NCBI GenBank assembly: GCA_020629335.1
Contig: JAHDDN010000040.1
Span: 1-21,585 of the forward strand
Reading direction: 5' to 3'
DNA from: Chitinophagales bacterium
GTDB taxonomy: Bacteria > Bacteroidota > Bacteroidia > Chitinophagales > UBA2359
Length of the DNA: 21,585 nucleotides
The notes below the pieces were generated by a model. That model saw nothing but the letters and a program-made list of their open reading frames with translations. It was not told the origin of the DNA and searched no databases. This document shows positions 7,831-15,927 of this stretch, piece by piece (within the stretch, counting starts at the first letter, position 1; the number at the start of each line of letters is the position of its first letter). The position numbers and the translations under genes are program-made.

Positions 7831-9242
7831 TAAAACTTAATCAGTTTTAGATCTAATTCAGAAATTAAACCCTTGTCGTTATACACTATTTTATTCACCC
7901 TTACATCGGTCACATAACTACCCTTGGTAAGCATTTTCGCATCAATGAAGGCCCCTGCATTATTTCCGAATGCTTTACCATTTTCAGTAATTTTTATCTT
8001 GGGATCACATAATGCAGTTATGAGGTTTCTTATTGATTCCGATTTGTTTCTTACTTTCCTTGGTATGGATGTACCAGGGTCATATTGCCCCACTACTATA
8101 ATGTCATTCTTTAGCTTATTTTGAAGATCACGCGTTGATATCTTGCTGAGCTTTTTCCACGTTTTAGATTCTGTAAAACCATCTTCTTTATTTTCTACAG
8201 TTGTAGAAATGGAAACCCAACCATATCTTTCGGTCGTTATCGAACAATTTTTAGATTTTTTTGTACTAAAATTTATTTCAGAATTTGAAGACCATTCATA
8301 TTTGTCTCCTGATTTAGAATCATATTCCAAACTGATGACGCAAGGTTCTCCCTTGTATATATCGTCATGGATGAGTTTTATTATTGGACAACCTTTATTT
8401 GATGGTGGGCCAGATCTGCCTGGGCACTTGTCGTCACTATTATTCACCCATATTCCATTAGGTGCCTTTCCTTCTATAAATTTGGAGAAGTCATTTTGAT
8501 CTCCTAATCCATCACCATCTTGATCTTTGTAAAATTTAATTTTATTCTCCTTTTCCTTAACCAGGATTTTCTCCGAAAAAGTGATTCCTTCATCACTTTT
8601 CAATACAATCTCATAATTTCCAGGTTTATCATACTTGTATCTTGTCGGGGTATTGCCTTCAAAGACTTCCGGGTCAAAGTTCCATTGATAATCATCTCCT
8701 AGCCCTATTGACTTGTTTACAGGATAAAAGAATTCTCCTACTGTTAATCCTTCATCAGGAATGTTTAAATCAAATGAAACATTTTTTCCAATATTTTCAT
8801 TATTACTAACGCTTATTGGTTCAACATCAGGCTCTTCGACTGCTTCAGTTGATTGATAATTTTCTTTACCATTTCTGCTGCTTAAATCCTTTTCGTCATA
8901 ATTGATTTTTTCAATAGTTTCAGTCTTCTCCAATGGCTCTTCGGTTATGCTTATTTCGTCAACCCTTGGTTCGTTTATTGGACTATATCCAGTTGTTGAA
9001 GTTTCCTTTTGAGGAAGGAAATTTGGTAGTTTTTTGTAATTGCATAGCAGTAATACAGCAATAGACAATAATAAAACAGCTATAATAAGATTTTTCAAAA
9101 GCAATAAAAAACCTTTAGCTCTGCTTTCTGATGTGTAGATAGTTTTAGAACATTTAAGACAAACGATGACTTGAGAATCCTTATCACTCTCAGAACCAAT
9201 CGATATTCTGTTCGGACATTTATTTTTTGAGCAAACGTGCAT
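7830..9242 (-). CDS. Zinc-ribbon / TM / PKD / type-3-repeat protein
   Basis: 470 residues. Residues 4-31 form a zinc ribbon with Cys4, Cys9, Cys28 and Cys31 (C-x4-C and C-x2-C knuckles). A strong TM helix follows at 44-67, then an acidic, Pro/Glu-rich linker (about 78-150). Outside the membrane there is a PKD-like domain (about 151-230, with YDKPGNYEIVLKS), a thrombospondin-type-3 calcium motif DQDGDGLGD at 240-248 with its partner DKCPG...NKGCP at 271-286, a second PKD-like module (about 290-365), and an unassigned C-terminal domain. No signal peptide, so the ribbon should face the cytosol. This puts a potential sensing or docking domain on the same side as the neighbouring GTPase while the bulk lies in the periplasm. 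Both ends overlap neighbours as TAATG junctions. The domain combination is one I do not recognise as a named family. Confidence 0.82.
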   Translation of the reverse strand: MHVCSKNKCPNRISIGSESDKDSQVIVCLKCSKTIYTSESRAKGFLLLLKNLIIAVLLLSIAVLLLCNYKKLPNFLPQKETSTTGYSPINEPRVDEISITEEPLEKTETIEKINYDEKDLSSRNGKENYQSTEAVEEPDVEPISVSNNENIGKNVSFDLNIPDEGLTVGEFFYPVNKSIGLGDDYQWNFDPEVFEGNTPTRYKYDKPGNYEIVLKSDEGITFSEKILVKEKENKIKFYKDQDGDGLGDQNDFSKFIEGKAPNGIWVNNSDDKCPGRSGPPSNKGCPIIKLIHDDIYKGEPCVISLEYDSKSGDKYEWSSNSEINFSTKKSKNCSITTERYGWVSISTTVENKEDGFTESKTWKKLSKISTRDLQNKLKNDIIVVGQYDPGTSIPRKVRNKSESIRNLITALCDPKIKITENGKAFGNNAGAFIDAKMLTKGSYVTDVRVNKIVYNDKGLISELDLKLIKF

Positions 9243-10339
9243 TATTTGATTTGGTATACTAAGTAGTTATCACCTACAAGTGCCTTTATATTTTGTTGGT
9301 CTATTGATTCATTTTTGTTTAACCAGTCCTGTATTCCTTTATTGCTATTTTTATTTTTCTCTTTTATGAATGCTTTTATATCATTGTCTTTTATACCAAT
9401 ATTTTCATATTTAGTTCTAAAGTACTTAGAAACATTACTTTGAAATTGGTCAAAACTATTTATAGTTTTATTTTCGCTGTATTCTGAGAAAGATTCAGGT
9501 ACTAGGTAAAATTGATATATTCCATTTTCTATTTTCTTAACCTCTATATATTTATTTGAACTATAGTTTTTGGAATTCACTATCTCCTTTCCTTGTTGTG
9601 TTTCTTTTTTAGTTGTCTTTGAATTCAGAGTTAAAATATCTAATTGAGATAATAGAAAAGCTGCGGAAAGCAGGGTTAACCATATATAGGGCAGCCATCT
9701 CAGAAACGACTTATTCTTTTTTTCTAGAGTCTCAATCCTTTCATTTAACATTTCTAGTTTAGAATAAATTGATCTGTCATCTTTAATCTTTGGTTTCGAT
9801 ATATTTTGAATTGTATTTTGCTTTTCTTGATAATTTTCGCTAGCCACATTTATTTCTTCCAACAGATTAATTTTTCCTTCAGTACCCGGAGAAATAGGAG
9901 TAAATGATAAATTTTCTTTAATACTTTTTGATATTTGCTTCTGAAAATGCTTGAGAGTAAAATCTATATCTTTAAAACCATAAAACTTGATATTCTTATT
10001 AATAGAAACATTTTCATGATTTAAGAACCTTTGAAATTCTCGTTCAATTAGTTCAATAACTTGCTCATTACTGGAGGCAATGCGACAATCTATGACTTCT
10101 ATAATAATACCTAAAGGTCTACCACCTCTAATCTCACCTTTATTGCTTGCTCCACTAAATCCATGTCTTACATAAATCAGCTTTGATTTATTTCTTTTGT
10201 TGTGGATAAAGGCGTCAATTTCACCATCTTTTTTGGGCTTCAGTAGTGCTTCAAATTCTCGAGACCTTGAACTTGGAAAAGAACTATAACCTTCAGGTGG
10301 TGCTCCAAAAAAAATGACATTTATTTCAGACCTTTTCAT
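9242..10339 (-). CDS. Single-TM protein with cytosolic domain and coiled coil, GTPase neighbour
   Basis: 365 residues. The N-terminal part (about 1-145) is soluble and has no signal peptide; it contains a conspicuous glycine/arginine segment, LIYVRHGFSGASNKGEIRGG then RPLGIIIEV, and is predicted to be alpha/beta. A charged helical stretch (about 190-210, SKLEMLNERIETLEKKNK) looks like a short coiled coil and leads straight into a TM helix (213-234, FLRWLPYIWLTLLSAAFLLS). The remaining 130 residues would be periplasmic, rich in Lys, Asn and Ser. I cannot assign a family. Because it lies 3 bp after the GTPase gene and has a cytosolic domain plus coiled coil, it is a natural partner or effector for that GTPase, transmitting its state across the membrane. 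That role is inference. It ends in a TAATG overlap with the zinc-ribbon gene. Confidence 0.75.
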   Translation of the reverse strand: MKRSEINVIFFGAPPEGYSSFPSSRSREFEALLKPKKDGEIDAFIHNKRNKSKLIYVRHGFSGASNKGEIRGGRPLGIIIEVIDCRIASSNEQVIELIEREFQRFLNHENVSINKNIKFYGFKDIDFTLKHFQKQISKSIKENLSFTPISPGTEGKINLLEEINVASENYQEKQNTIQNISKPKIKDDRSIYSKLEMLNERIETLEKKNKSFLRWLPYIWLTLLSAAFLLSQLDILTLNSKTTKKETQQGKEIVNSKNYSSNKYIEVKKIENGIYQFYLVPESFSEYSENKTINSFDQFQSNVSKYFRTKYENIGIKDNDIKAFIKEKNKNSNKGIQDWLNKNESIDQQNIKALVGDNYLVYQIK

Positions 10340-10342
10340 TTT

Positions 10343-11149
10343 TTAAAATTTAAACCCGAAAATAGAAGTGTATTTTTTTATAATTAGTGACCATAGTTTA
10401 CTAGGATAGTCATCGTTAGATAATACCCAAGACTGTTTATCATCCCCGATGTCACTAAATGTTCCATTTGAAAAAGGAATGAATTTTACTGGGTCTAGAC
10501 CTTTGACATTTAGTATGGCATTCTTCAATGAATTGTAGTTCTCATTATCGTAGATATATTTTTTAACTTCCGCTTCATCCACCGTGCCTTTCTGTTGAAC
10601 TGGCATTTTATCCACCTTATTTAGCATAAATATTAACCTATCATTGTTTTTAGGTTTTATCATTGATACAAAACTTGACAATCTATCAGAATAAGCTGAT
10701 TGCATTGCATCATCTTTGAGCATATTTTTTTCGAAAATAAAAACTAATATTTTTTGAATATCTTTTGAAAACAATGAAGCAAAATATGCTCTATTTGAAT
10801 TGTCGTATGGGTTCTGATCACTAAAAAAGTGTTCGCCTGGTGCTTCAAGAATATGATATATGAGTTTATTGTCTTTATAGATATCTACAAGTAAAAAGTT
10901 TATTGGTGCTGTAGGATCTGGAGCATAATCTCTGGAATTTAGAAGTTCTTGGAATTTTTCACATGCTTCTGGGTAGTCATTATCTGTTCTAAAGTCCTCA
11001 TTAGGTAGTACCTTGAAGTTTCCATTCTTCTTTAAAAATTTTGCTAATCTTAATAATGTTACAGTTTTCCCAGTTGATTTAGAACCCACAAGTATTATCA
11101 AGGGCTTATTGATGGAATTTAGCCTTGGTATTATTTCGTCTATATGCAT
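10343..11149 (-). CDS. TRAFAC-like small GTPase (cytosolic)
   Basis: 268 residues without signal or TM segments. The G1/Walker A loop is GSKSTGKT at residues 22-29, a candidate switch Thr is T80 in DPTAPINFLLVD, the G3 region reads EAPGE at 102-106 in place of DxxG, and G4 is NKVD at 177-180, preceded by RLIFMLNK. NKxD is the guanine-specificity motif, so GTP is the expected nucleotide. The xAPGE form of G3 resembles the GTPases of NTPase-centred bacterial conflict systems (the double-GTPase/TRAFAC group) rather than translation or Era/Der GTPases. Membrane-protein genes flank it on both sides, 6 and 3 bp away, so it probably works at the inner membrane as the switch of the cluster. Family at GTPase level is firm; the subgroup is tentative. 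Confidence 0.85.
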   Translation of the reverse strand: MHIDEIIPRLNSINKPLIILVGSKSTGKTVTLLRLAKFLKKNGNFKVLPNEDFRTDNDYPEACEKFQELLNSRDYAPDPTAPINFLLVDIYKDNKLIYHILEAPGEHFFSDQNPYDNSNRAYFASLFSKDIQKILVFIFEKNMLKDDAMQSAYSDRLSSFVSMIKPKNNDRLIFMLNKVDKMPVQQKGTVDEAEVKKYIYDNENYNSLKNAILNVKGLDPVKFIPFSNGTFSDIGDDKQSWVLSNDDYPSKLWSLIIKKYTSIFGFKF

Positions 11150-11155
11150 ATCTTA

Positions 11156-12214
11156 TTAATCTTTTAAAACCATTTGATAAAAAACAATGAAAGCTCCTAA
11201 ATCTATGCCTATTGCTATTGCAAGGCTTAACCAAAATGAAGACCAATGATTATTAGAATGTTTCAAAAATGGTAATAGTCCAGAAATCTTGTCAAGTTCT
11301 AAGCTTGGAACTGGTAGTGATAGTGCTTTCGTAAACTGTTGTATTTTATCACTACCACCCATGGACAATAAAGCATTTTTTATACAAGAATGTGAGCTTT
11401 CATAAAAGTTGTGAGCTTTTTCTAATTCTTTAGAACATTCCAAATTGGTCAAAGTGGGAAATGACGAATTACAGTTTTTAATGTTTTCCAGTATTTCGAT
11501 CCTCTCTAATGAATCAGCACAATTAGTCATCGTTGCTTGATACCTCATGCCATCTAATTTAATTTTTAATTGTGCCTCCCAATTAGCAGTTATATCGTCT
11601 GAAGCCCGAATAGCGTGAGTCAAGTTACTTTTATGATTTTTACAACTAGGTCGACGAAGAATTGCATTAACTAACTCTGGCTTTGTTTGTAAGATTTCTT
11701 CAACGGATGACCGCATTTTTGAGGCTTGATCATGATATCCATGATTATCTTCATTAGTCATTTCATTCCGAAAATCATGTATTCTACTTTTAACTTCAGT
11801 TTCATAATCTGAAATAATACTATTTGCTATGGTAGATCCTTGAGAGCTTAAATTATTAAATTCAACTATCGCTTTATTAAAGCTTTCTGATCTTATATCA
11901 TTCATTTTGAGCATTGTAAAAAACTTATGAGTATTGGTACTCAAACTTATAGACCATATAAGAAGAAATATTAACCCCACAAATAACATAAGCCCTAATT
12001 TTCTATCACCTCCTGCTTTCTTTAAAATATGTAATAAAGCAGCTAATAATAAAACAACAGCTAATCCAATAATGTAAGCAAACAATTTAGGTATTTCAAA
12101 AGAAGAACATAATGATTCAGCTGTAGCATATACGCTGATTCCACCTAACAACACGTATAGAAATATTCCTAATAGTTGAGATGTATCAATTTGATTATCT
12201 AGTGAGTTTCGCAT
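11156..12214 (-). CDS. Four-TM protein with large periplasmic helical domain
   Basis: 352 residues. Three TM helices sit at the N-terminus (about 13-32, 43-64 and 73-92) and one at the C-terminus (326-348). Between them lies a 230-residue, mostly helical domain that by the positive-inside rule (KKAGGDRK between TM2 and TM3) should be periplasmic. That domain has five Cys (191, 232, 248, 260, 277), suggesting disulfides, which fits an oxidising compartment. No signal peptide beyond TM1 and no catalytic motif seen. The layout, membrane bundle plus external coiled or helical domain, recalls sensor or stator proteins, but I do not recognise a family. It starts 2 bp after the protease gene and is followed 6 bp later by the GTPase gene, making it a likely membrane anchor for the switch (inference). 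Confidence 0.78.
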   Translation of the reverse strand: MRNSLDNQIDTSQLLGIFLYVLLGGISVYATAESLCSSFEIPKLFAYIIGLAVVLLLAALLHILKKAGGDRKLGLMLFVGLIFLLIWSISLSTNTHKFFTMLKMNDIRSESFNKAIVEFNNLSSQGSTIANSIISDYETEVKSRIHDFRNEMTNEDNHGYHDQASKMRSSVEEILQTKPELVNAILRRPSCKNHKSNLTHAIRASDDITANWEAQLKIKLDGMRYQATMTNCADSLERIEILENIKNCNSSFPTLTNLECSKELEKAHNFYESSHSCIKNALLSMGGSDKIQQFTKALSLPVPSLELDKISGLLPFLKHSNNHWSSFWLSLAIAIGIDLGAFIVFYQMVLKD

Positions 12215-12216
12215 AA

Positions 12217-13197
12217 TTAATATTCAAGTATAAGATGATTTAATTCGTTTTCTATTTTCCAGCTTTTGAATCTATTGAGAAATGACTTTCCCAATAAAAT
12301 AATATCCTCAGATTCATTAGTTGAGCATAGGACATTTTGTACTTTGACACCATCTACGATTACGTACGGAACTACAAATCGACTTGCAATTTTTATACTT
12401 CCATCAGCAATAGTGTATAAGCCTGGTTGGAGATAGTCATTTTTCGATATTACCTTGTTCTCTAGTAACATTTCCTCTAATGCAACAGGAACGGACAAGT
12501 CAGATGCTCCGCTATCTAAAATTACATTGGCATCAATACCCCCAATATTTACTTCAAGAATTGATACCCCACCTGACTCATAAAGCTGAATTACTTCTTT
12601 TTTGTTCTTATTGAATGACAGATTACTGTCGCTAAAAGGATTCTCTTTACTTTTTTCCTCTGATTTTCGGTTGACCTCATATAACATATACGAGAGGCCA
12701 TTATAAAAGATTTCTTGATCCTTTTGAGAATTAGCGTAATAAAGATGTATATAGTCAAAATGATTTATAGCTTCTGGTCTGTCTGAAAATTCAGCCGCAT
12801 AAGACCACAAAAGAGCTTCTTCGTTTACTTTTACACAATTTTTAGTTCCATCTTGGCATTTAAGGATAACAACTGGTTTATTTAAGTAACTACCTTTTTG
12901 TAGAGATTCGATTTGAGAAATATTTATTTCTAATTCATTATAATTAATAGATGTTTTTAAGTAGTCTGGAAAAAGTGCAGCTTCATTATCTTTCCATATA
13001 TATCTGATCAATATATTATCGTTATCATTAGTTGATAACTGAATTTGTTTTTGGCCACCATATATATTTTCCTTCTCCGATAATTCTTTATTTAAATAAT
13101 CTGATAAATAGGTTGCGGTTTCATCAACAGTTAGTAATTGAGAATAAAGACCATATGTATTTAAAATCAATAATATGCTTAGGCTAATGTTTCTCAT
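12217..13197 (-). CDS. Exported retropepsin-like aspartic protease
   Basis: 326 residues with a signal peptide (about 1-20, ISLSILLILNTYGLYSQ). The C-terminal 120 residues fit a retroviral-type, single-lobe aspartic protease (clan AA): LEVNIGGIDANVILDSGAS with catalytic Asp228 in a DSGA motif, then YTIADGS for the flap, and DIILLGKSFLNRFKSWKIE for the hydrophobic-hydrophobic-Gly motif near the end. In this family a dimer supplies the second Asp. The usual motif is DTGA; Ser in place of Thr is a known, accepted variant, so activity is plausible. The N-terminal 190 residues are a separate, unassigned domain of which about 120-180 looks like helical repeats. Its ATG overlaps the TGA of the nuclease gene (ATGA). 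It should act in the periplasm or outside; the substrate could be a cluster product, which is speculation. Confidence 0.85.
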   Translation of the reverse strand: MRNISLSILLILNTYGLYSQLLTVDETATYLSDYLNKELSEKENIYGGQKQIQLSTNDNDNILIRYIWKDNEAALFPDYLKTSINYNELEINISQIESLQKGSYLNKPVVILKCQDGTKNCVKVNEEALLWSYAAEFSDRPEAINHFDYIHLYYANSQKDQEIFYNGLSYMLYEVNRKSEEKSKENPFSDSNLSFNKNKKEVIQLYESGGVSILEVNIGGIDANVILDSGASDLSVPVALEEMLLENKVISKNDYLQPGLYTIADGSIKIASRFVVPYVIVDGVKVQNVLCSTNESEDIILLGKSFLNRFKSWKIENELNHLILEY

Positions 13198-14033
13198 TTT
13201 ATTGTCAGATTTATTTCTACAGGAAGGTGATCACTGTAACTATTTCTTTTCCACTGAACATCATTGCACTCTCCATTTGAAATGAAGTCAATTACATGAC
13301 CTTCTGGAATAGCACTACGTAGTTTGTACAAAACATTATCTTCTGCTCGACTAAGGTAATTGCCTTTTTTGCATGTTTTTTTTAAAGAAGTTTTGTGTCC
13401 ATCTAAAGCACTTTTAAATCCATAATTAAAAGCCTTAGTAAATGCTAAATCGTCAATTTTTAGATTCATATCTCCACACCATAATAGATTACTATAGTTT
13501 TGTATTTGAATCCACTCTGTTATAGCATCTATCTCATCCCTTTCAGGATAGTATTTAGTATGTGTGCATGCATGATAATTTATTATTGATATTATCTCAT
13601 TTCGAAATTGAAATTGAGCTAGAGCAGGTTCCCGGCATACTTGCCGATCAAGTTGTTTAATGAGTTTGACTGTCTTTTTTAGCTTAACTTTCGAAGGTTT
13701 CCACAAGAAAGCATATCGTTCTCTCTTGTAAGGACTTGCATCTCCTGTAGGATCAGTATAAGCATAATCCCATTTCGATCCCATTCTATTGAGTTGGTCA
13801 GCAAGCCTTGCTACAGCTTGTACGCCACCTGGATGTTTAGCGACCACCTCTTGTATGGCAACAATATCCGCATGTTTTATTTCTTTTGCAATAAGTGAAA
13901 TTTCCTCATCGTTTCTGCTTTGACCAAAGTCTTTTAGATTCCATGAGACAATGCTTAATTCTTGGCAATTTACCAGTGTAAAAGAACCTAGTAAGGTCGA
14001 TAGGAGAAAGAATACGATTCTTAGGCTTAGCAT
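13194..14033 (-). CDS. Exported DNase I-like (EEP-family) phosphohydrolase
   Basis: 279 residues, first gene of the cluster. The signal region is MLSLRIVFFLLSTLLGSFTLVNC; the Cys at 23 is preceded by Asn, a poor lipobox, so simple signal cleavage is more likely than lipidation. The endonuclease/exonuclease/phosphatase core is complete: WNLKDFG with metal-site Asn32, IQEV with Glu62, NYH with catalytic His154, GDMN with Asp188 and Asn190, and SDH with Asp268 and His269. DRQVCREPALAQF also fits the family. These enzymes cut phosphodiester or phosphomonoester bonds with a divalent metal; the compact size and the export signal fit a secreted DNase-like nuclease, though sphingomyelinase- or phosphatase-like specificity cannot be ruled out. 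The stop overlaps the protease start, so both are probably made together. Confidence 0.88.
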   Translation of the reverse strand: MLSLRIVFFLLSTLLGSFTLVNCQELSIVSWNLKDFGQSRNDEEISLIAKEIKHADIVAIQEVVAKHPGGVQAVARLADQLNRMGSKWDYAYTDPTGDASPYKRERYAFLWKPSKVKLKKTVKLIKQLDRQVCREPALAQFQFRNEIISIINYHACTHTKYYPERDEIDAITEWIQIQNYSNLLWCGDMNLKIDDLAFTKAFNYGFKSALDGHKTSLKKTCKKGNYLSRAEDNVLYKLRSAIPEGHVIDFISNGECNDVQWKRNSYSDHLPVEINLTIK

Positions 14034-14073
14034 AATTAAGTTGGTTCTACTTAATTGGCTCTGCGGGGAAATG

Positions 14074-14105
14074 TATAATTATAAAAAAAATATTAAAAGT
14101 CCAAA
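14074..14105 (-). promoter_or_regulatory. Weak promoter candidate for the ten-gene cluster
   Basis: The 132 bp between the small membrane-protein gene and the nuclease gene are very AT-rich. On the minus strand a TTTGGAC element (14105-14099) is followed after about 15 bp by TATAAT (14083-14078). TTTG is the usual -33 element in Bacteroidota, but the -7 consensus TAnnTTTG is not matched well, and the spacing is short. This is the only place in the cluster with room for a promoter. Transcription could instead read through from the gene ending at 14166. Confidence 0.2.
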
Positions 14106-14165
14106 GTTTTGATTCAGAATAGTATTAACTGCATACTGTAGAAGATGAAATACAAATGCGTCTAA

Positions 14166-14465
14166 TCAATCATTTCTTTTTAAACTAATGAGCAATATAA
14201 TTGCCCATATTACATCTATAAGATTCCAAAGTGTTCTACCCAGAGTTACTTTAAATATGGGATTGATAATTAATGCACTTAGGATATAGAAAATAGCCAT
14301 TTGATTGTTGTTGTTTTCTTTCTCATGATATGCTAGTAATGCAAATCCAATCATTCCAATAGTCCTAACTAGTTGAAAATAGGTGTAAGGCATCATTGGT
14401 AAAAGGCATAATATAAAAAGTATGATTAGTAGAACTTTTAGATATTTATATGTATTGATAGACAT
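14166..14465 (-). CDS. Small four-TM membrane protein (DUF6804-like)
   Basis: 99 residues, nearly all hydrophobic, with four predicted TM helices (about 9-27, 31-46, 54-72 and 79-96). MPYTYFQLVRTIGMIGFALLA and ALIINPIFKVTLGRTLWNL strongly resemble the widespread small membrane family annotated as DUF6804, in which a PY..Y..LR motif and an NP motif recur. Function of the family is unknown. Its start is 26 bp from the divergent gene at 14492, and its stop is 132 bp before the ten-gene cluster on the same strand, so read-through into the cluster is possible. The family name is from memory and should be treated as a resemblance. Confidence 0.75.
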   Translation of the reverse strand: MSINTYKYLKVLLIILFILCLLPMMPYTYFQLVRTIGMIGFALLAYHEKENNNNQMAIFYILSALIINPIFKVTLGRTLWNLIDVIWAIILLISLKRND

Positions 14466-14491
14466 AGGACATTGTTTACGAAATAAAAATC

Positions 14492-15460
14492 ATGAGCAAC
14501 TTAAATACTAAAGTAATACTTACTATGTATCTTTTTTTTGTATTCAATTTAATCTCAAACGCTCAATGCATGATCACCAAAACCGAATACGAAAGCATCA
14601 TTGATAATCTAGAATACAAAGATCCCATTGTTGGCTTATATTTCCTTCAAGGCCAGACACTGCTTTATGAAAACGACAGTCTGATACGTAGGCAATTTGA
14701 TGATAACTTAGATTGGTGGTATATCATACCATCGGAAGATAGTTATACAGTCTGTCATACCGATTATACGGTAAGCCAAGAATTTACTGCAACCTTTTAT
14801 GGCGTAGCTCCTGATGCTTATGACTACGAAGTCGAATATCATCATACAGGTGAAAAAGCACGCGCTCAAACGGTGCTTAGGTATGCAGATCAAAAAGATA
14901 CCGATTCAGAAAAGATCATGATTTACGAATTTATGGTCCCGCCTAAAAAAGCAACATTGATGGGGGCGAGGGAAGGCCAAAAAGTTAAGTGGGTATTTTT
15001 GTGGACCAACATGACCTTAGATCAATTGTATTATGAAGATAGTTTGCAACAAGAAGCTTTCTATACGACCATGTATGAACAGTATAATGCAAAAGAATGG
15101 ACTGATGATGAAATAACGAATCTTCTCGAGACTGCTGATAATGATTTTTCAAAAGAAATCAGAAAGCAACTTGATCTAGGTACGATCCATAATTATCCAG
15201 GAAGCTATTTGTTGCCAGATAATATATCAGAGGATAGATTTTTAATCGTGTCTGTCAATACTTTATTTTATGATCGCGTAAGTTATTTTATAATGTTCGA
15301 AAAATTTAATGAAAAAATAATACGGGTTGATTTTAAAATTGATAAAGATGGGGGATTAGTCAAAATGCTATCATTGAATCCATCATACTATCATAATAAA
15401 AAACTCATTCAGTTTTTATCGGAAAACAATCAAATGTTTGATGACGAATTATGGAGATAG
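14492..15460 (+). CDS. Secreted protein of unknown function
   Basis: 322 residues with a signal peptide (VILTMYLFFVFNLISNAQ, about 8-25) ending at NAQC. The mature part is acidic and aromatic (WWYIIP, DWWY, YEVEYHH) and reads as beta-rich to about residue 180, then helical (LYYEDSLQQEAFYTTMYEQY), then beta again. I recognise no domain. It is divergent from the small membrane gene with a 26-bp gap and is followed 36 bp later by another unknown gene on the same strand, so 14492-16647 may be a three-gene transcript. A second ATG at 14525 would still keep part of the signal sequence, but the first ATG gives the more usual n-region. Confidence 0.75.
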   Translation: MSNLNTKVILTMYLFFVFNLISNAQCMITKTEYESIIDNLEYKDPIVGLYFLQGQTLLYENDSLIRRQFDDNLDWWYIIPSEDSYTVCHTDYTVSQEFTATFYGVAPDAYDYEVEYHHTGEKARAQTVLRYADQKDTDSEKIMIYEFMVPPKKATLMGAREGQKVKWVFLWTNMTLDQLYYEDSLQQEAFYTTMYEQYNAKEWTDDEITNLLETADNDFSKEIRKQLDLGTIHNYPGSYLLPDNISEDRFLIVSVNTLFYDRVSYFIMFEKFNEKIIRVDFKIDKDGGLVKMLSLNPSYYHNKKLIQFLSENNQMFDDELWR

Positions 15461-15496
15461 GAGGAACATTAATTTATAGAAAAAAATAATTATTAA

Positions 15497-15910
15497 ATGC
15501 CAATCTACTGCGAACATATTCAAATCGTCATCCCTAAAGCTGTCCTTGAAATTAAATATAAGGGAGGGGTAGACCAATTTAAAAAGGATTACCATTGGAA
15601 GCGACCGCCTCACCATGAGGATAATGAATTAATATCTATAGCATCTATGGAAAATGCATTTCCTACGCCTGAAGGACTGCATTATGATAGTCATAAGAAA
15701 ACATCTCAGGATTTTGTCATAGTGGCCAGATATGGTGCGCCAGCACTTTCGTGGGAAGTCGATTGGTGTTTGACGAATAAGGTTTTCATTTGGCATAAGG
15801 ATTGTCGCCCTTCGTCTTTAAGTGAGATGCACAAGCGCTGTGCATTAACTGTTGACGAAATAGCGAAAGCCTTCGATTTAGGTGAAGAACCTTTCGCAGA
15901 TATTTATTAA
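15497..15910 (+). CDS. Hypothetical cytosolic protein
   Basis: 137 residues starting MPIYCEHIQIVIPKAVLE. No signal peptide or TM helix. The protein has a high share of His, Trp and acidic residues (HWKRPPHHEDNE, SWEVDWCLTNKVFIWHKDC) and ends with a helical segment (TVDEIAKAFDLGEEPFADIY). The fold would be a small alpha/beta domain. It lies 36 bp after the secreted unknown gene and 17 bp before the next gene on the same strand, so it is likely co-transcribed with both. I do not recognise a family. Confidence 0.7.
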   Translation: MPIYCEHIQIVIPKAVLEIKYKGGVDQFKKDYHWKRPPHHEDNELISIASMENAFPTPEGLHYDSHKKTSQDFVIVARYGAPALSWEVDWCLTNKVFIWHKDCRPSSLSEMHKRCALTVDEIAKAFDLGEEPFADIY

Positions 15911-15927
15911 TATATAGATAATCAACA

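Larger units (their letters stand above)
2873..14033 (-). other. Ten-gene co-directional cluster (probable operon) around a GTPase
   Basis: Ten genes run in the same direction from 14033 down to 2873 with junctions of 2-6 bp or overlaps: ATGA-type at 13194-13197 and 5134-5137, TAATG-type at 9242 and 7830, and gaps of 2 bp (12215-12216), 6 bp (11150-11155) and 3 bp elsewhere. Such packing is strong sequence evidence for one transcript with translational coupling. The products sort by predicted location: cytosol (GTPase), inner membrane (three proteins), periplasm or outer membrane (nuclease, protease, metal-binding protein, lipoprotein) and surface (T9SS cargo). I know no described operon with this set. 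Membership of the first two genes in a functional unit with the rest is inferred from packing alone. Confidence 0.75.

Noticed and set aside
13965..13967. Lipoprotein reading of the nuclease (Cys23).
   Set aside because: Asn before the Cys does not fit a lipobox, so ordinary signal cleavage is favoured.
14034..14165. Canonical Bacteroidota promoter (TTTG and TAnnTTTG at 19-21 bp).
   Set aside because: A TTTG exists and TACATTTC is near the -7 consensus, but they are about 26 bp apart; kept only as a weak TATAAT-type candidate.
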